From NCBI GenBank assembly GCA_964579245.1, contig CAZOFY010000002.1, forward strand, positions 1 to 64,000: a DNA stretch of 64,000 nucleotides, in the 5' to 3' direction. This DNA is from Firm-13 sp964579245. GTDB lineage: Bacteria > Bacillota > Clostridia > Saccharofermentanales > Saccharofermentanaceae. A model generated the notes under the pieces. That model made no database searches, was not told the origin of the DNA, and saw only the letters and a list, made by a program, of their open reading frames with translations. The translations under genes and the position numbers were made by a program. Positions 9,133 through 18,135 of the stretch are shown one piece after another. Numbering within the stretch: the first letter of the stretch is position 1; the number at the start of each line of letters is the position of its first letter.

Positions 9133-10893
9133 ATGGATATCACCCAGTTTTCCTATCTGCTTCGTTATCTTTTTTCAGCCTTAATCCTTTTTTTTGGCTG
9201 GCAAATCCTTAGGCTTGCCGTTTCTGAGCTTCGCTGGAATTTCAAGCACAGCGTCTCCCCTTCGAAGGGGTTCTTCCTGATGTCCATACCGATGGAAGGC
9301 AAGGAACAGAACATCGGATCCGTCCTGCCTATTTTTCATACGACATATATCGGCTCTTCGCGGGCTTGTGACTTGCACTTGCGAAGTCAACTCGTTTTCA
9401 AACGTCATGCTGTGATCTATTTTTTCGACGGCTCATGGACGATCCGGTCTGTTTCTCCCAAGATTCCCGTATATATCAATCATGTGAAGATTCTTCACCC
9501 GATCCCTCTCGAAAACATGGATGAAATTGGCATTGGAGACTATTCCTTTACTTTTGTCGATGAGCGGCAATCCGCGTCTGATGCGGAAATAACCTATGAG
9601 GATTACTCTCCTGTCCGGAAATATCCGGAGGAAAAGTCCCGTCCAAAGCTCCTGGCTTCCTATTTGTCACTCAATGCGTTTGCCGTTCTGTGTATACTGC
9701 TGTTGGTCCTTTTCATCCCCTCCGAGCATACTCAGGTGCGGGCTTTGATCACTGTTGCTGCCGGTGTTGGATTCGTTCTGGGTAATCTGTATTATTTTGT
9801 TCTTCCTCTTTTTCTCAAGGATATAGATAGGGCCCTCTTTTTGTTGCTGGGGTTTTTATCGGTCATCGGTATTACGGTTCAGATCCGTCTATCCCTTCTG
9901 CCTGCGGAGAATCTTCCATATTTTGCCGATGATATGAAATCGCAGATATTATCCATTCTCTTCGGATTTATTCTGCTTCCCTTCATTGCTTTTCTGACCG
10001 CTAAAACAAATATTCCGGAAAACCTAGGAAAGATATGCGCTGTTCTGACGCCCCTTTTCCTGATAATGACCTTAATCTTAGGAAACGGTGCTGATTCGCA
10101 CGGAGCAACACTTTGGATCTCTGTCGGTGGGATGTCCATTCAGCTGACGGAATTTGCGAAAATCACCTATCTGATCGTTCTTGCAGATTTTTTCAAGAAT
10201 CGGGCAACCAAAAAGCATCAGCTGATTTTTGCCGGCTGGGCAGCTTTTGTTTTTTTGCTTATTATGCTTCTTCCTGATCTGGGCTCAGCTATGATTCTTC
10301 TTCCCACAACACTGATTGTCTATGTTGTAATGACTTCGGAGTACCTAACAACATTGATCATCCTTCTTTCCGGCTCGTCTTTAGGCGCGATTGCCTTTGC
10401 ACTTTTCCCGCACGTACAGAGAAGAATCATCGGTTGGACCACTCTGTGGACTCAAGTAAATGATAACAATCGTCAGATCGTCTACGGACTGCAAGCTATC
10501 GCTCGAGGCGGGTTATTTGGAAAGGGACTCGGGAACGGAAGTCCCGGCGGGATCCCTCTTGCCTCCTCGGATATGGTTTTTGCCATTCTTTGTGAGGAAT
10601 TCGGCATCGTGGTCGGCCTTTCTGTTGTTCTATTCTTCATCCTCACTTGGCTGCGATCCGCCAAAATCGTTATTCGTTCGCAGGACGGATTTTCCTCCAG
10701 TCTTGCTTTAGGAATAGGAACGCTTTTGTTCGTTGAAGCTGCGATCGTCATCTCCGGAGTAACCGGGCTGTTTCCTTTAACCGGTGCCACGCTGCCAATG
10801 ATCGCAAAAGGCGGGAGCTCCATACTGGCTATTCTTATTTTGTTCGCCCTGCTACTTGGCTTATCGGCTCGGCGGGAAAAAGGAGGCAGTTGA
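9133..10893 (+). CDS. FHA domain - FtsW/RodA/SpoVE family fusion
   Basis: A SEDS-family peptidoglycan glycosyltransferase with an N-terminal cytosolic module. One membrane helix (about residues 10-28) precedes an FHA-like domain (about 50-150: YIGSSRACDLHL, FKRHAVIYFF, VYINHVKI). From about residue 175 onward the SEDS helices follow, with the family signatures LTEFAKITYLIVL, LLPDLGSAMILLPT, YGLQAIARGGLFGKGLGNG and LCEEFGIVVGL. The FHA pocket residues that normally bind phosphothreonine are altered (Gly-Arg is Gly-Ser; the Ser of the SxxH motif is Phe). It lies between a MraY-like gene and a transpeptidase gene that starts at once after its stop, matching the usual SEDS-bPBP pairing. Confidence 0.92.
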   Translation: MDITQFSYLLRYLFSALILFFGWQILRLAVSELRWNFKHSVSPSKGFFLMSIPMEGKEQNIGSVLPIFHTTYIGSSRACDLHLRSQLVFKRHAVIYFFDGSWTIRSVSPKIPVYINHVKILHPIPLENMDEIGIGDYSFTFVDERQSASDAEITYEDYSPVRKYPEEKSRPKLLASYLSLNAFAVLCILLLVLFIPSEHTQVRALITVAAGVGFVLGNLYYFVLPLFLKDIDRALFLLLGFLSVIGITVQIRLSLLPAENLPYFADDMKSQILSILFGFILLPFIAFLTAKTNIPENLGKICAVLTPLFLIMTLILGNGADSHGATLWISVGGMSIQLTEFAKITYLIVLADFFKNRATKKHQLIFAGWAAFVFLLIMLLPDLGSAMILLPTTLIVYVVMTSEYLTTLIILLSGSSLGAIAFALFPHVQRRIIGWTTLWTQVNDNNRQIVYGLQAIARGGLFGKGLGNGSPGGIPLASSDMVFAILCEEFGIVVGLSVVLFFILTWLRSAKIVIRSQDGFSSSLALGIGTLLFVEAAIVISGVTGLFPLTGATLPMIAKGGSSILAILILFALLLGLSARREKGGS

Positions 10894-10894
10894 T

Positions 10895-12298
10895 ATGAAG
10901 ATGCTGATGCGGAATATCAAAATCATACTTATCCTGTTTCTGATCACCTCTGTCGCTCTGCTGGCAGGGTTGATTTTCCAACAATATCGAAGCAAGCATG
11001 AGCTCAACACGGCAGCCGGTGAAAACAAGGAGTCGTTGCGCACTCGCTACGCACAAGCAGGCATGATCGTTGATAATGACGGACTGATCTTGGCACATAG
11101 TGTTTCAGGAGAGCGGCAGTATGCCGAAGACCCATTGATTGCCATGTCCGTTCTGCATATAGTAGGAGACTATACCCACAACATCGAGAATACGATCGAG
11201 GGCAATTATCAGGGCGCCCTGCTTGGAAATGACAGGAACCTGATACGACAAGCCGTTCTAGACCTGTTCGGCAAGGGCCTGTACGGAGATGACATCACGC
11301 TGACAATCAGCGGCGAGCTGTCAGCCTATGCCTATGAGCTTCTTGATGGCAGAAAAGGTTCGATCGTCGTCACAAATTATCATACAGGAGAGATTATCGC
11401 TGCAGTCAGTTCTCCTTCCGTGTCGCCCGATTCGGTTATATCGTACACGGACATTCCTGACACGGCACTTTTCAACCGTGCTTTTCAGGGTGCCTACGCT
11501 CCAGGATCAACCTTCAAAGTCGTCACTGCTACAGCCTACATGCATAGTACTGCCTATGATCCACTGATGACCGTCGATTGTGACGGTCATTCAACGATTG
11601 ATCCGTTTGCCGCCGGAGAAAAAGGAACTGGTCACGGTCTCGTTGGTATGAGGGAAGCAATAACGAAGTCCTGTAACGTTTACTTCGGCCTGGCCGGTGT
11701 TATGACGGGTCGTGAACAGCTCTTAAAAACAGCCGACGAAATCGGATACGGTTCTTTTGTTTCTGTGGATCGTCTTTTCGCTTCCGGAGGGAAAATTGAG
11801 ATCCCGGATAATCAATCCACATTGTCCTGGATATCCATCGGTCAACCGGTTTCCGACAGTGTCCTATATACTTCTCCTCTTCATATGGCTATGCTGGCCG
11901 GAGCGATAGGAAATAACGGGGAGATGATGAACCCCCATGTTGTTAAATTTTTGACAACTCCTATCGGAGAAAAATATGCCATGCCGGAAAACAATTCCTT
12001 TGCAACCATTATGACGCCGGAAGAAGCTGGCTATTTGGAAGAGATGATGATCGATTGTACACAACATGGAACCGGTGTTTACGCAGCCGTACAAGGCTAC
12101 GCCATAGCCTCCAAAACCGGTACCGTACAGGTGGACGGCCAAGAAAACAACGCTCTTTGCATCGCATATGTGGCAGATGATTCCGCTCCATATGCGATCT
12201 GTGTTGTCGTTGAGGAAGGCGGAGCAGGCGGAGATACTGCGGCGCCCTTAGCGGGAGACATGCTGACTCACGTGATAGCAAAATACGTCACAAACTGA
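10895..12298 (+). CDS. pbpA: Class B penicillin-binding protein, PbpA-like transpeptidase
   Basis: Cross-links peptidoglycan stem peptides outside the membrane. The 467-aa protein has one N-terminal membrane helix (about residues 8-28), a short non-catalytic region and a transpeptidase domain with S205-T-F-K208, S259-C-N261 and K407-T-G409. The size and short N-terminal region resemble actinobacterial PbpA rather than the larger PBP2/PBP3 types. AGGAGG precedes ATG 10895, which lies one base after the stop of the FHA-FtsW gene; an earlier in-frame start at 10856 would overlap that gene. It is likely the partner transpeptidase of the SEDS protein. Confidence 0.93.
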   Translation: MKMLMRNIKIILILFLITSVALLAGLIFQQYRSKHELNTAAGENKESLRTRYAQAGMIVDNDGLILAHSVSGERQYAEDPLIAMSVLHIVGDYTHNIENTIEGNYQGALLGNDRNLIRQAVLDLFGKGLYGDDITLTISGELSAYAYELLDGRKGSIVVTNYHTGEIIAAVSSPSVSPDSVISYTDIPDTALFNRAFQGAYAPGSTFKVVTATAYMHSTAYDPLMTVDCDGHSTIDPFAAGEKGTGHGLVGMREAITKSCNVYFGLAGVMTGREQLLKTADEIGYGSFVSVDRLFASGGKIEIPDNQSTLSWISIGQPVSDSVLYTSPLHMAMLAGAIGNNGEMMNPHVVKFLTTPIGEKYAMPENNSFATIMTPEEAGYLEEMMIDCTQHGTGVYAAVQGYAIASKTGTVQVDGQENNALCIAYVADDSAPYAICVVVEEGGAGGDTAAPLAGDMLTHVIAKYVTN

Positions 12299-12350
12299 CC
12301 GTATCTTGAAACAAGGCAAGCTCTCAAAGTATATTCGGAATCGTCCGAAG

Positions 12351-12827
12351 TCATTTGTCGTGCTTATTCTTGGACTTAGAGAAAGGCTTCGATGGCAATG
12401 TAGTTTTCTCTGCATTGCGGGCTTCTTCTGAATCTTCTTCTTGCAGGTTCACGTCCTCGGCTATAGCTTCAGAAGCTTCGGCTTCCTCTTTAGAACCGAG
12501 CTGCTGCTCCGCCTCTGTCTGGGCCTCGGCCTCAAGACGCTCGGCTTCTTCCTTAGCTCTCAAGGCTTCTTTTATCTGTCTTTGTTCTTCCATTACCACT
12601 TCACTAGCCAACTCTTCGAGTTGATCCTTAATAGAAGACAGTTCATTGTTCATAAGATTCTTATGTGATTTCTGGGCAGCTTCCCGCGCCCCCGGGATCG
12701 TTTTCTTATCTATTATATCCGTTTGCTCCGGAGGGTCTGCAAACTGGCCGGCGGCTTTACGAATTTCATCCATGTCCGGTACTTTTACTTTGGTTTCAAA
12801 CTCATACCTTCTCTTTTTGTTGTCCAT
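12351..12827 (-). CDS. Acidic coiled-coil protein of unknown function
   Basis: I do not recognise this 158-aa protein. The N-terminus is basic (KKRRYEF), the middle and C-terminus are glutamate- and alanine-rich with a helical, coiled-coil pattern (about residues 65-130: EEQRQIKEALRAKEEAERLE and similar), and the end is lysine-rich. No signal peptide or membrane segment is seen. GAGAGG precedes ATG 12827. It is the last gene after the kinase, vWA and phosphatase genes, 53 bp after the PP2C stop, so it may be a substrate or scaffold of that module. The thr/ser-bearing N-terminal segment would be a place to look for phosphorylation. Confidence 0.75.
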   Translation of the reverse strand: MDNKKRRYEFETKVKVPDMDEIRKAAGQFADPPEQTDIIDKKTIPGAREAAQKSHKNLMNNELSSIKDQLEELASEVVMEEQRQIKEALRAKEEAERLEAEAQTEAEQQLGSKEEAEASEAIAEDVNLQEEDSEEARNAEKTTLPSKPFSKSKNKHDK

Positions 12828-12880
12828 AAATACCTCTCTTTCTAAATCTCTCTTCATCCATTCCCTGCATTAGACTTACT

Positions 12881-13939
12881 TTAATTCTTTAATGCCAGTA
12901 ATATTTTCTTCCAAAAGCTTAAAGGTTTTTCTTGCCTGACAGGCAATTCTACATCAGGTACCGCATCTTCCTGATTCTGCTCGTGCTCCTCAAGGTTGAT
13001 TATCTCCTCTTCCCTTACATGAGTGATTTCTGTCTCGAGTTCTTTTTGCTGCATTAAGATCTCTCTGGCTTTTTGCACTCGAGGAAGGATGTCATGCTGC
13101 ACATTGCTAATATTATCAAAACTGGATCTCAATACAACTTCCTTATCGGAAACCAGGTTGGTCGGATCCGGTTTAAGTGTGCCTTCAAAATACAGGATAC
13201 CGATACTGGCATCATCTGACAGCGGAGATGGAGCTATGACAAAGCTATCGATTGTTTTCTTGAGCTCAGATTCTCCGTCATCAAGCGGTAAAGAGCCAAA
13301 TTCGGCCAACCGTGCAACGACCGGCATAAGGAGGAGCTTGGTGTTGTCATACACCAAATCAGAGATCCCATCGGTCATCAGGACAAGAGCATGGGTGTCA
13401 TCCGTCGTTGTTCGTATCAAGCGCAAATAATTCTGAGCATGAGGAAGCGTGATAAATATGGTACTGGAAATATCTTCACCGTTCTGCGGGATGGTGACAA
13501 GCTGCAATCCAGTTCCCGTAATTCTTGCGATCACACCGTCCCCAATATGTCCGAAAATAACTCTGGAGTCCTTGACTGCGCAGAACAGCATCGTAGCCGA
13601 TAAGGCATCTGAGTTCTTCAGCCCCATCTCATTCGCTCGAATCGTCAGCTCTGACTGCACGGCCGCAACTAAAACACTTCGCACAAGAGCCTCATGATTG
13701 TCATGATAAAAAGCATCAAAGTGCTTTGTCATCAAGTCGCATACCGTTTGGACAACACATTGAGCACCAATATCCGTATTGGTATATTGACTGCTGCCCG
13801 CACCATCAGAAAGGCATACAACATACACACCATTTTCCCGGACCGCTAAAGAAGCGTCCTCGCATGGCTTGTCCTTATCCTTATGCTTTCTGCCGTTCAG
13901 TGACAGAGACAATAAACGGATGTCCTGGGCTTCGCTCAT
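12881..13939 (-). CDS. PP2C-family serine/threonine phosphatase
   Basis: Metal-dependent phosphatase expected to reverse the action of the neighbouring kinase. The 352-aa chain has PP2C landmarks: CEDAS (metal Asp, residue 28), LSDGAGSS (Asp 45), FGHIGDGVIARI, LMTDGISDLV and a late DDASIG. This is the PP2C_2 subtype common in phospho-signalling operons. After about residue 255 there is an extension with a charged helical segment and a final basic, tryptophan-containing tail that could touch the membrane. The start overlaps the stop of the vWA gene by four bases (ATGA), so the two are translationally coupled. Confidence 0.9.
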   Translation of the reverse strand: MSEAQDIRLLSLSLNGRKHKDKDKPCEDASLAVRENGVYVVCLSDGAGSSQYTNTDIGAQCVVQTVCDLMTKHFDAFYHDNHEALVRSVLVAAVQSELTIRANEMGLKNSDALSATMLFCAVKDSRVIFGHIGDGVIARITGTGLQLVTIPQNGEDISSTIFITLPHAQNYLRLIRTTTDDTHALVLMTDGISDLVYDNTKLLLMPVVARLAEFGSLPLDDGESELKKTIDSFVIAPSPLSDDASIGILYFEGTLKPDPTNLVSDKEVVLRSSFDNISNVQHDILPRVQKAREILMQQKELETEITHVREEEIINLEEHEQNQEDAVPDVELPVRQEKPLSFWKKILLALKN

Positions 13940-14676
13940 TTCTTATCCTCAAGATATTTGAAAAAGTCATCCATAGCTATGGACTTATTCTGTTGCTTAC
14001 TGTTGATGTCGTATAAGGCGTCGTCACGCATACCGCCGGAGATAATGGATGAACTACTCGATCCTAAGAATTCAAAAAGCTTCGAGAATTGCGTTGACTG
14101 AATGCGTATCGGTTCCTGTCGTTTATTCGATAATCGCTTCAGCAAGGGAAAATCAGCTGAATTGCCGACACCGATATTGAAAATGACAAGACGGTTATCC
14201 GATTCAAGCTCGCAGGTGGCTTGTATGGCCTTTTCCATGTTCTCGATTGCATTCTCGCCTTGCGGTGCTCCGTCAGTAATGATAACCAGCCATGGCTGGA
14301 AGTACTTGATTCCAAGGTGCTTATATCCTTCTTTTCTTTCCGACAGGAGCTCGAGCGCCGTCAAAATTCCTTCCCCGATCGGTGTCAGACTTGTCGTGGC
14401 CTGCATTCTGGGCAACGGTTGTTCTTTGGACAGTCGACCAAAAGGAAGAACAATTTCGACAGCTCCTCCAAAAGTTACGACACAGATGTCCGCCGATGAT
14501 CTTGTCTCCTCATTCTCACGAATAGACGAGAGAAAGCTCATCAATCCGTCATTCAACTCGGCGATCGGATTCCCTGCCATCGATCCGCTGATGTCCAGGC
14601 AGAAACAAATCGGAAGTCGGCGACGAGTGCTTCTTCCGAAGTCAGACTCACTAAATACTGGAATTGGGTTACTCAT
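13936..14676 (-). CDS. TerY-like von Willebrand factor A domain protein
   Basis: A 246-aa cytosolic protein made almost entirely of a vWA domain. The metal-ion-dependent adhesion site is complete: D28-I-S30-G-S32, a threonine in TSLTPIGEG, and an aspartate in IITDGAPQGE. The TPIGEGI... signature and overall length match YegL/TerY proteins. In comparative work on tellurite/stress (Ter) systems, such vWA proteins occur with a PP2C phosphatase and a kinase as the so-called TerY-P triad; here both partners are adjacent on the same strand. The short C-terminal extension ends in a charged helix. Its function is inferred to be a metal-dependent adaptor in the phospho-signalling complex. Confidence 0.88.
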   Translation of the reverse strand: MSNPIPVFSESDFGRSTRRRLPICFCLDISGSMAGNPIAELNDGLMSFLSSIRENEETRSSADICVVTFGGAVEIVLPFGRLSKEQPLPRMQATTSLTPIGEGILTALELLSERKEGYKHLGIKYFQPWLVIITDGAPQGENAIENMEKAIQATCELESDNRLVIFNIGVGNSADFPLLKRLSNKRQEPIRIQSTQFSKLFEFLGSSSSSIISGGMRDDALYDINSKQQNKSIAMDDFFKYLEDKK

Positions 14677-14688
14677 AAATACCTCCTA

Positions 14689-16581
14689 TCAACCTAAGCG
14701 GAACATATTGAAAAACACAAACATAGCTGTAAGAAGCAAAACAATCAGAATAATCAGAAGGATAGACATTCTAGATAGTCCGAAATCACTTGCTGCTAAT
14801 CTGGAGCACTTTCTCTTCTTCTCGTTGCTGTCCTTGTTCACGTCAGCCGAAGTAGCAGTTACTTCCTCGCTGTTCTTCTTATCGTCGGACGTACCAACTT
14901 CTAATACACCTTTGAATCCGGCATGTCTTTTTAGATCTACATCAACCAGCTTATTCTGATTCAGAAAAGCATCGCCAATCGGACGGCCGTTATATAATAC
15001 AGGATTCTTGTTCACTTCTTCCTTCTGAGAACTGTTTCCTTTCTGATCAGGTACATGAATAATGGCATCCATAATGGATCGCTTCACATTCGGAATACGA
15101 CTTGCTTCAAGAATTCTTTTACGATTGGAGTAAGGGAATAAATCATAATAAGCTTCATTCTCATACCGTTTCGATAAAAGCTCCTTCAGATAAACAGACA
15201 AGGCGTGATGCCAATCAATCGTCTCAAATCGCTTCCCATCTGCAAAAGCCTCGTAAATCATCCGGCGCAAATGATCCGGCATCCCCATCCAGATCTGATC
15301 ATACCCGCCCAGCGGAATCCGGCTGTTGTCCTCATCTTGAATATCATACGGGAAGGAAAGTGAGGCAATCTCCTCGCGAAGCGTCTCCTTGCCCATGCGT
15401 TGATTGTATGGGTGCTGTCCGCAAAACAGCATAGAAAATGCAAGAATTCCACAGGAATAATCCTCGTGTAGAGGCGACCGGAGAAATGTCTGAAAAGAAG
15501 TATCCCACAACTCCGGTGGAGTAAACTCCTCTGTGCCTACGGGACAAGGAAGGTCTTCAAGCTGAACACTGTCCATATCGATCAGGAAAGTCTCCTCAGA
15601 ATTCTTGATCATGGCATTCTTGAGCTGAATATCACCGATCAGAATTCCGGAAAGGTGCAAATAAATCATTTTCTCAAATACTTGTTGCGCTGCACGGACA
15701 ACAGAAGCTCGATTCCAGTCCGGAAATCTCTCAAGAATTGCGTCCTGACCATCGAAAACCGAGCCGAGAGTATAGCCCTCCGCACGAGGCATCGTGAAGC
15801 CGACCGGCTCATGATTGCTGTTGTAGAGAAGCTCATTTGGCCAGCAGACTCCCTTCGCCTTAAGCCCAAGCTTAGTCATACGAGTCAGCTTCAGCCAGCG
15901 AAGCGGTGTCATGACGCCGCGATGATATATCTTTGCAACCATAGTGGCATCATTCGTCTTGAAAACAAGGCCTTCCGCTCCGGTACTGATCTTCTCGGAA
16001 AGAAGGACAGCCTTGCCCTCGGGCGTAAAAACGCGGTCACCTACATTCACGTAAATCCCAACATCAAGATATTCTGATGAGGACGCTACAGAATTGACTT
16101 CGGCCGGGTGATTGCGCTCTAAATAATCGTTTGTACTGGTAAATATGTCATACTTGTCATGGTCAAAAACAATAATCTGCGCGGAGGATTCTGCGCTATG
16201 CAATCGTATTTGGCTGAGGATAGGAGAATGGCATCCGGTAAGCAAACAAACACGATCCTGATCTGCGTATCTCTTGAAAACCTCAAACATCGACATTTCC
16301 GGTTCAATGATCCTCTCACAACCGGATGCCTCCATACGGTCAAAATAGGTATCACTATCGGGAAACAGCAGTTCATCCTTATTCCCATTCGGTAAATGCG
16401 TATTACGGACACAGATCTCATATTGTTCATACGAGGAGGAAGTGACGATCTTCGACCTGTTCTGAGAAAGGCTGTCAACAATTTCTAAAAAAACAGGCAA
16501 ACGACCTATCTCGAAGTATGCGGGATAGTCAAATAGAACGACCTCATATCGCAGAAAAAGATCCGTCCATTCATTCTGCAT
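14689..16581 (-). CDS. Membrane-anchored Ser/Thr protein kinase of the TerY-P triad type
   Basis: The 630-aa protein has three parts. Residues 1-165 form an alpha/beta region of unknown family, vaguely PIN- or receiver-like. About 185-440 is a divergent protein-kinase domain: glycine loop STGAEGLVF, lysine in MVAKIYH, catalytic loop IGDIQLKNAMI in place of HRDLKxxN, and LIDMDSVQ in place of DFG; the catalytic aspartate, asparagine and metal aspartate are therefore retained. A charged linker leads to a single C-terminal membrane helix (last 25 residues). Starts at TTG 16596 and ATG 16587 are possible, but GGGG six bases before ATG 16581 favours the latter. It is the first gene of the kinase-vWA-PP2C operon, facing the wall operon. 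Confidence 0.88.
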   Translation of the reverse strand: MQNEWTDLFLRYEVVLFDYPAYFEIGRLPVFLEIVDSLSQNRSKIVTSSSYEQYEICVRNTHLPNGNKDELLFPDSDTYFDRMEASGCERIIEPEMSMFEVFKRYADQDRVCLLTGCHSPILSQIRLHSAESSAQIIVFDHDKYDIFTSTNDYLERNHPAEVNSVASSSEYLDVGIYVNVGDRVFTPEGKAVLLSEKISTGAEGLVFKTNDATMVAKIYHRGVMTPLRWLKLTRMTKLGLKAKGVCWPNELLYNSNHEPVGFTMPRAEGYTLGSVFDGQDAILERFPDWNRASVVRAAQQVFEKMIYLHLSGILIGDIQLKNAMIKNSEETFLIDMDSVQLEDLPCPVGTEEFTPPELWDTSFQTFLRSPLHEDYSCGILAFSMLFCGQHPYNQRMGKETLREEIASLSFPYDIQDEDNSRIPLGGYDQIWMGMPDHLRRMIYEAFADGKRFETIDWHHALSVYLKELLSKRYENEAYYDLFPYSNRKRILEASRIPNVKRSIMDAIIHVPDQKGNSSQKEEVNKNPVLYNGRPIGDAFLNQNKLVDVDLKRHAGFKGVLEVGTSDDKKNSEEVTATSADVNKDSNEKKRKCSRLAASDFGLSRMSILLIILIVLLLTAMFVFFNMFRLG

Positions 16582-16678
16582 AGACATCCCCGCCAATCCT
16601 ATACACTTTCATTTATAGTACATGAAGGAAAATAGCTTTACAAGAGAAAAATATACAATTCTCTCTATTAATGATAAA

Positions 16679-16706
16679 TAAACGACTGCCTTTTCGCAGC
16701 CGTTTA
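16679..16706 (-). terminator. Hairpin downstream of lysA
   Basis: The minus strand reads TAAACGGCTGC, a GAAAA loop and GGCAGTCGTTTA, an 11-bp stem with one G-T pair, followed by the AT-rich ATTTATCATT. It lies 16 bp after the lysA stop and before the kinase gene. The uridine tract is weak, so termination may be partial. Confidence 0.6.
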
Positions 16707-16721
16707 CCGGAAAGAATCAGC

Positions 16722-17975
16722 TTATAGATCGGGAAATCCGGAGACAAGATATTCTAAGGTATCTCTCTTCCGGATTAATTTCGGATTTCCGTCCAGATCG
16801 ATCAATACCTCTGCCGGCCGAAGGCGGTTGTTGTAATTCGAACACATCGAATAACCATATGCCCCGGCATCAAGGACGCACAGTACATCCTCCTCAATAA
16901 CCTTCGGTAACAGACGCTCCTTCGCCAGAATATCTCCTGTCTCACAAATGTTGCCGACAACGGTCACCGTCTCCGAACCCTCTGTCTCGGTTACGATTTG
17001 TCCCTGGCGATAAACCTCTATGTCATGCCACGAGTCATACATAACAGGTCGTACAAGTACATTCATACCGATGTCCGTTCCAACATAGGTAATTCCGTTG
17101 TTGGATTTCTTCGCATGTACAGTGCCCAATAGGACACCCCCCTCGGCAGCAATATACCGCCCGGGCTCTGACTTGAAAACGACACTCCTGCCGTACTTCC
17201 GAGTAAACTCATCCACAACCAGGTCAAGCTCTTTTCCGAATGACAGTAAATCAAATTCCTTCTCACCACTTAATTTGTGATAAGGAATTCCAAAACCGCC
17301 TCCAAAATCAACAAACTCCAGTTCTGTAAATTGGAGGGCAAGCTCCAGAAAATGTTTGACCGCTGCCAAAAACGGTGTACCGTCCATAAAAAGCGAACCA
17401 ATATGTTGATTCACACCAACGATATGAAGATCATACTGTTCCGCAATCCGGAATATTTCAGGAATTTCCGCTTCCGCGATCGCAAATTTTGTTTTCTTCC
17501 CTGCCGTCACCACCTTCTCATGGTGCCCGGCACCGATTCCTGGATTAAGCCGGACGGAACACCGTCCGCCACGGTTGAGTCTTCCGAAACGCTCAAGCTG
17601 AGAAAGACTGTCGAGGCTCGTCATTATCTGATTCTCGATGGCATACCGCAACTCTTCATCAGATACGTTGTTTGAGACGTAGAAGATACGTTCCTTTGGA
17701 AAACCTGCCTTCATCAAAACATAGATTTCTCCGGGAGACATTGCGTCCGCATTCAGTCCTTCCTCGCAGGCAAGTCGAAGTATGGAAAGGTTTGAATTCG
17801 TCTTAATTGAATAGTTAGCAGTGTAATTGGGAGAGGATATCAATTTGGCAGCATTTCTCATTTGTTTTCTCAGGATGGATTCATTGTAGACATAAAGGGG
17901 CGTTCCATATGTCTTGACAAGTTCCTCAGGGTTGGAACGGCCAAAGAAATGATTCTGTTGTGTAAAAGATATCAT
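16722..17975 (-). CDS. lysA: Diaminopimelate decarboxylase
   Basis: PLP enzyme that makes lysine from meso-diaminopimelate. The 417-aa fold type III decarboxylase shows the PLP lysine in YSIKTN, HIGS in VNQHIGSLF, the glycine-rich phosphate site DFGGGFGIP, EPGRYI, and the CESGD-type substrate motif as CETGDIL, with GAYGYSM near the end. GGAGG precedes the ATG. It appears to be transcribed alone, with a hairpin after the stop. Confidence 0.96.
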   Translation of the reverse strand: MISFTQQNHFFGRSNPEELVKTYGTPLYVYNESILRKQMRNAAKLISSPNYTANYSIKTNSNLSILRLACEEGLNADAMSPGEIYVLMKAGFPKERIFYVSNNVSDEELRYAIENQIMTSLDSLSQLERFGRLNRGGRCSVRLNPGIGAGHHEKVVTAGKKTKFAIAEAEIPEIFRIAEQYDLHIVGVNQHIGSLFMDGTPFLAAVKHFLELALQFTELEFVDFGGGFGIPYHKLSGEKEFDLLSFGKELDLVVDEFTRKYGRSVVFKSEPGRYIAAEGGVLLGTVHAKKSNNGITYVGTDIGMNVLVRPVMYDSWHDIEVYRQGQIVTETEGSETVTVVGNICETGDILAKERLLPKVIEEDVLCVLDAGAYGYSMCSNYNNRLRPAEVLIDLDGNPKLIRKRDTLEYLVSGFPDL

Positions 17976-18135
17976 ATATCCTCCTGATCAGTCAGTAATT
18001 TTGCAAGAAATGATTACATCCTGCAAGATTTATGCAAGCAACATATATATTAGCATCATTTTACAGGGATTTATAAGCGTTTTCAAGGTATATTTTGCAA
18101 CTTTTATACCGTCTTGCGTCGAATGTCACTGCAAT

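Noticed and set aside
12351..16581. Tellurite resistance operon
   Set aside because: Only the vWA/kinase/phosphatase part is present; no terB, terC, terD or terZ.
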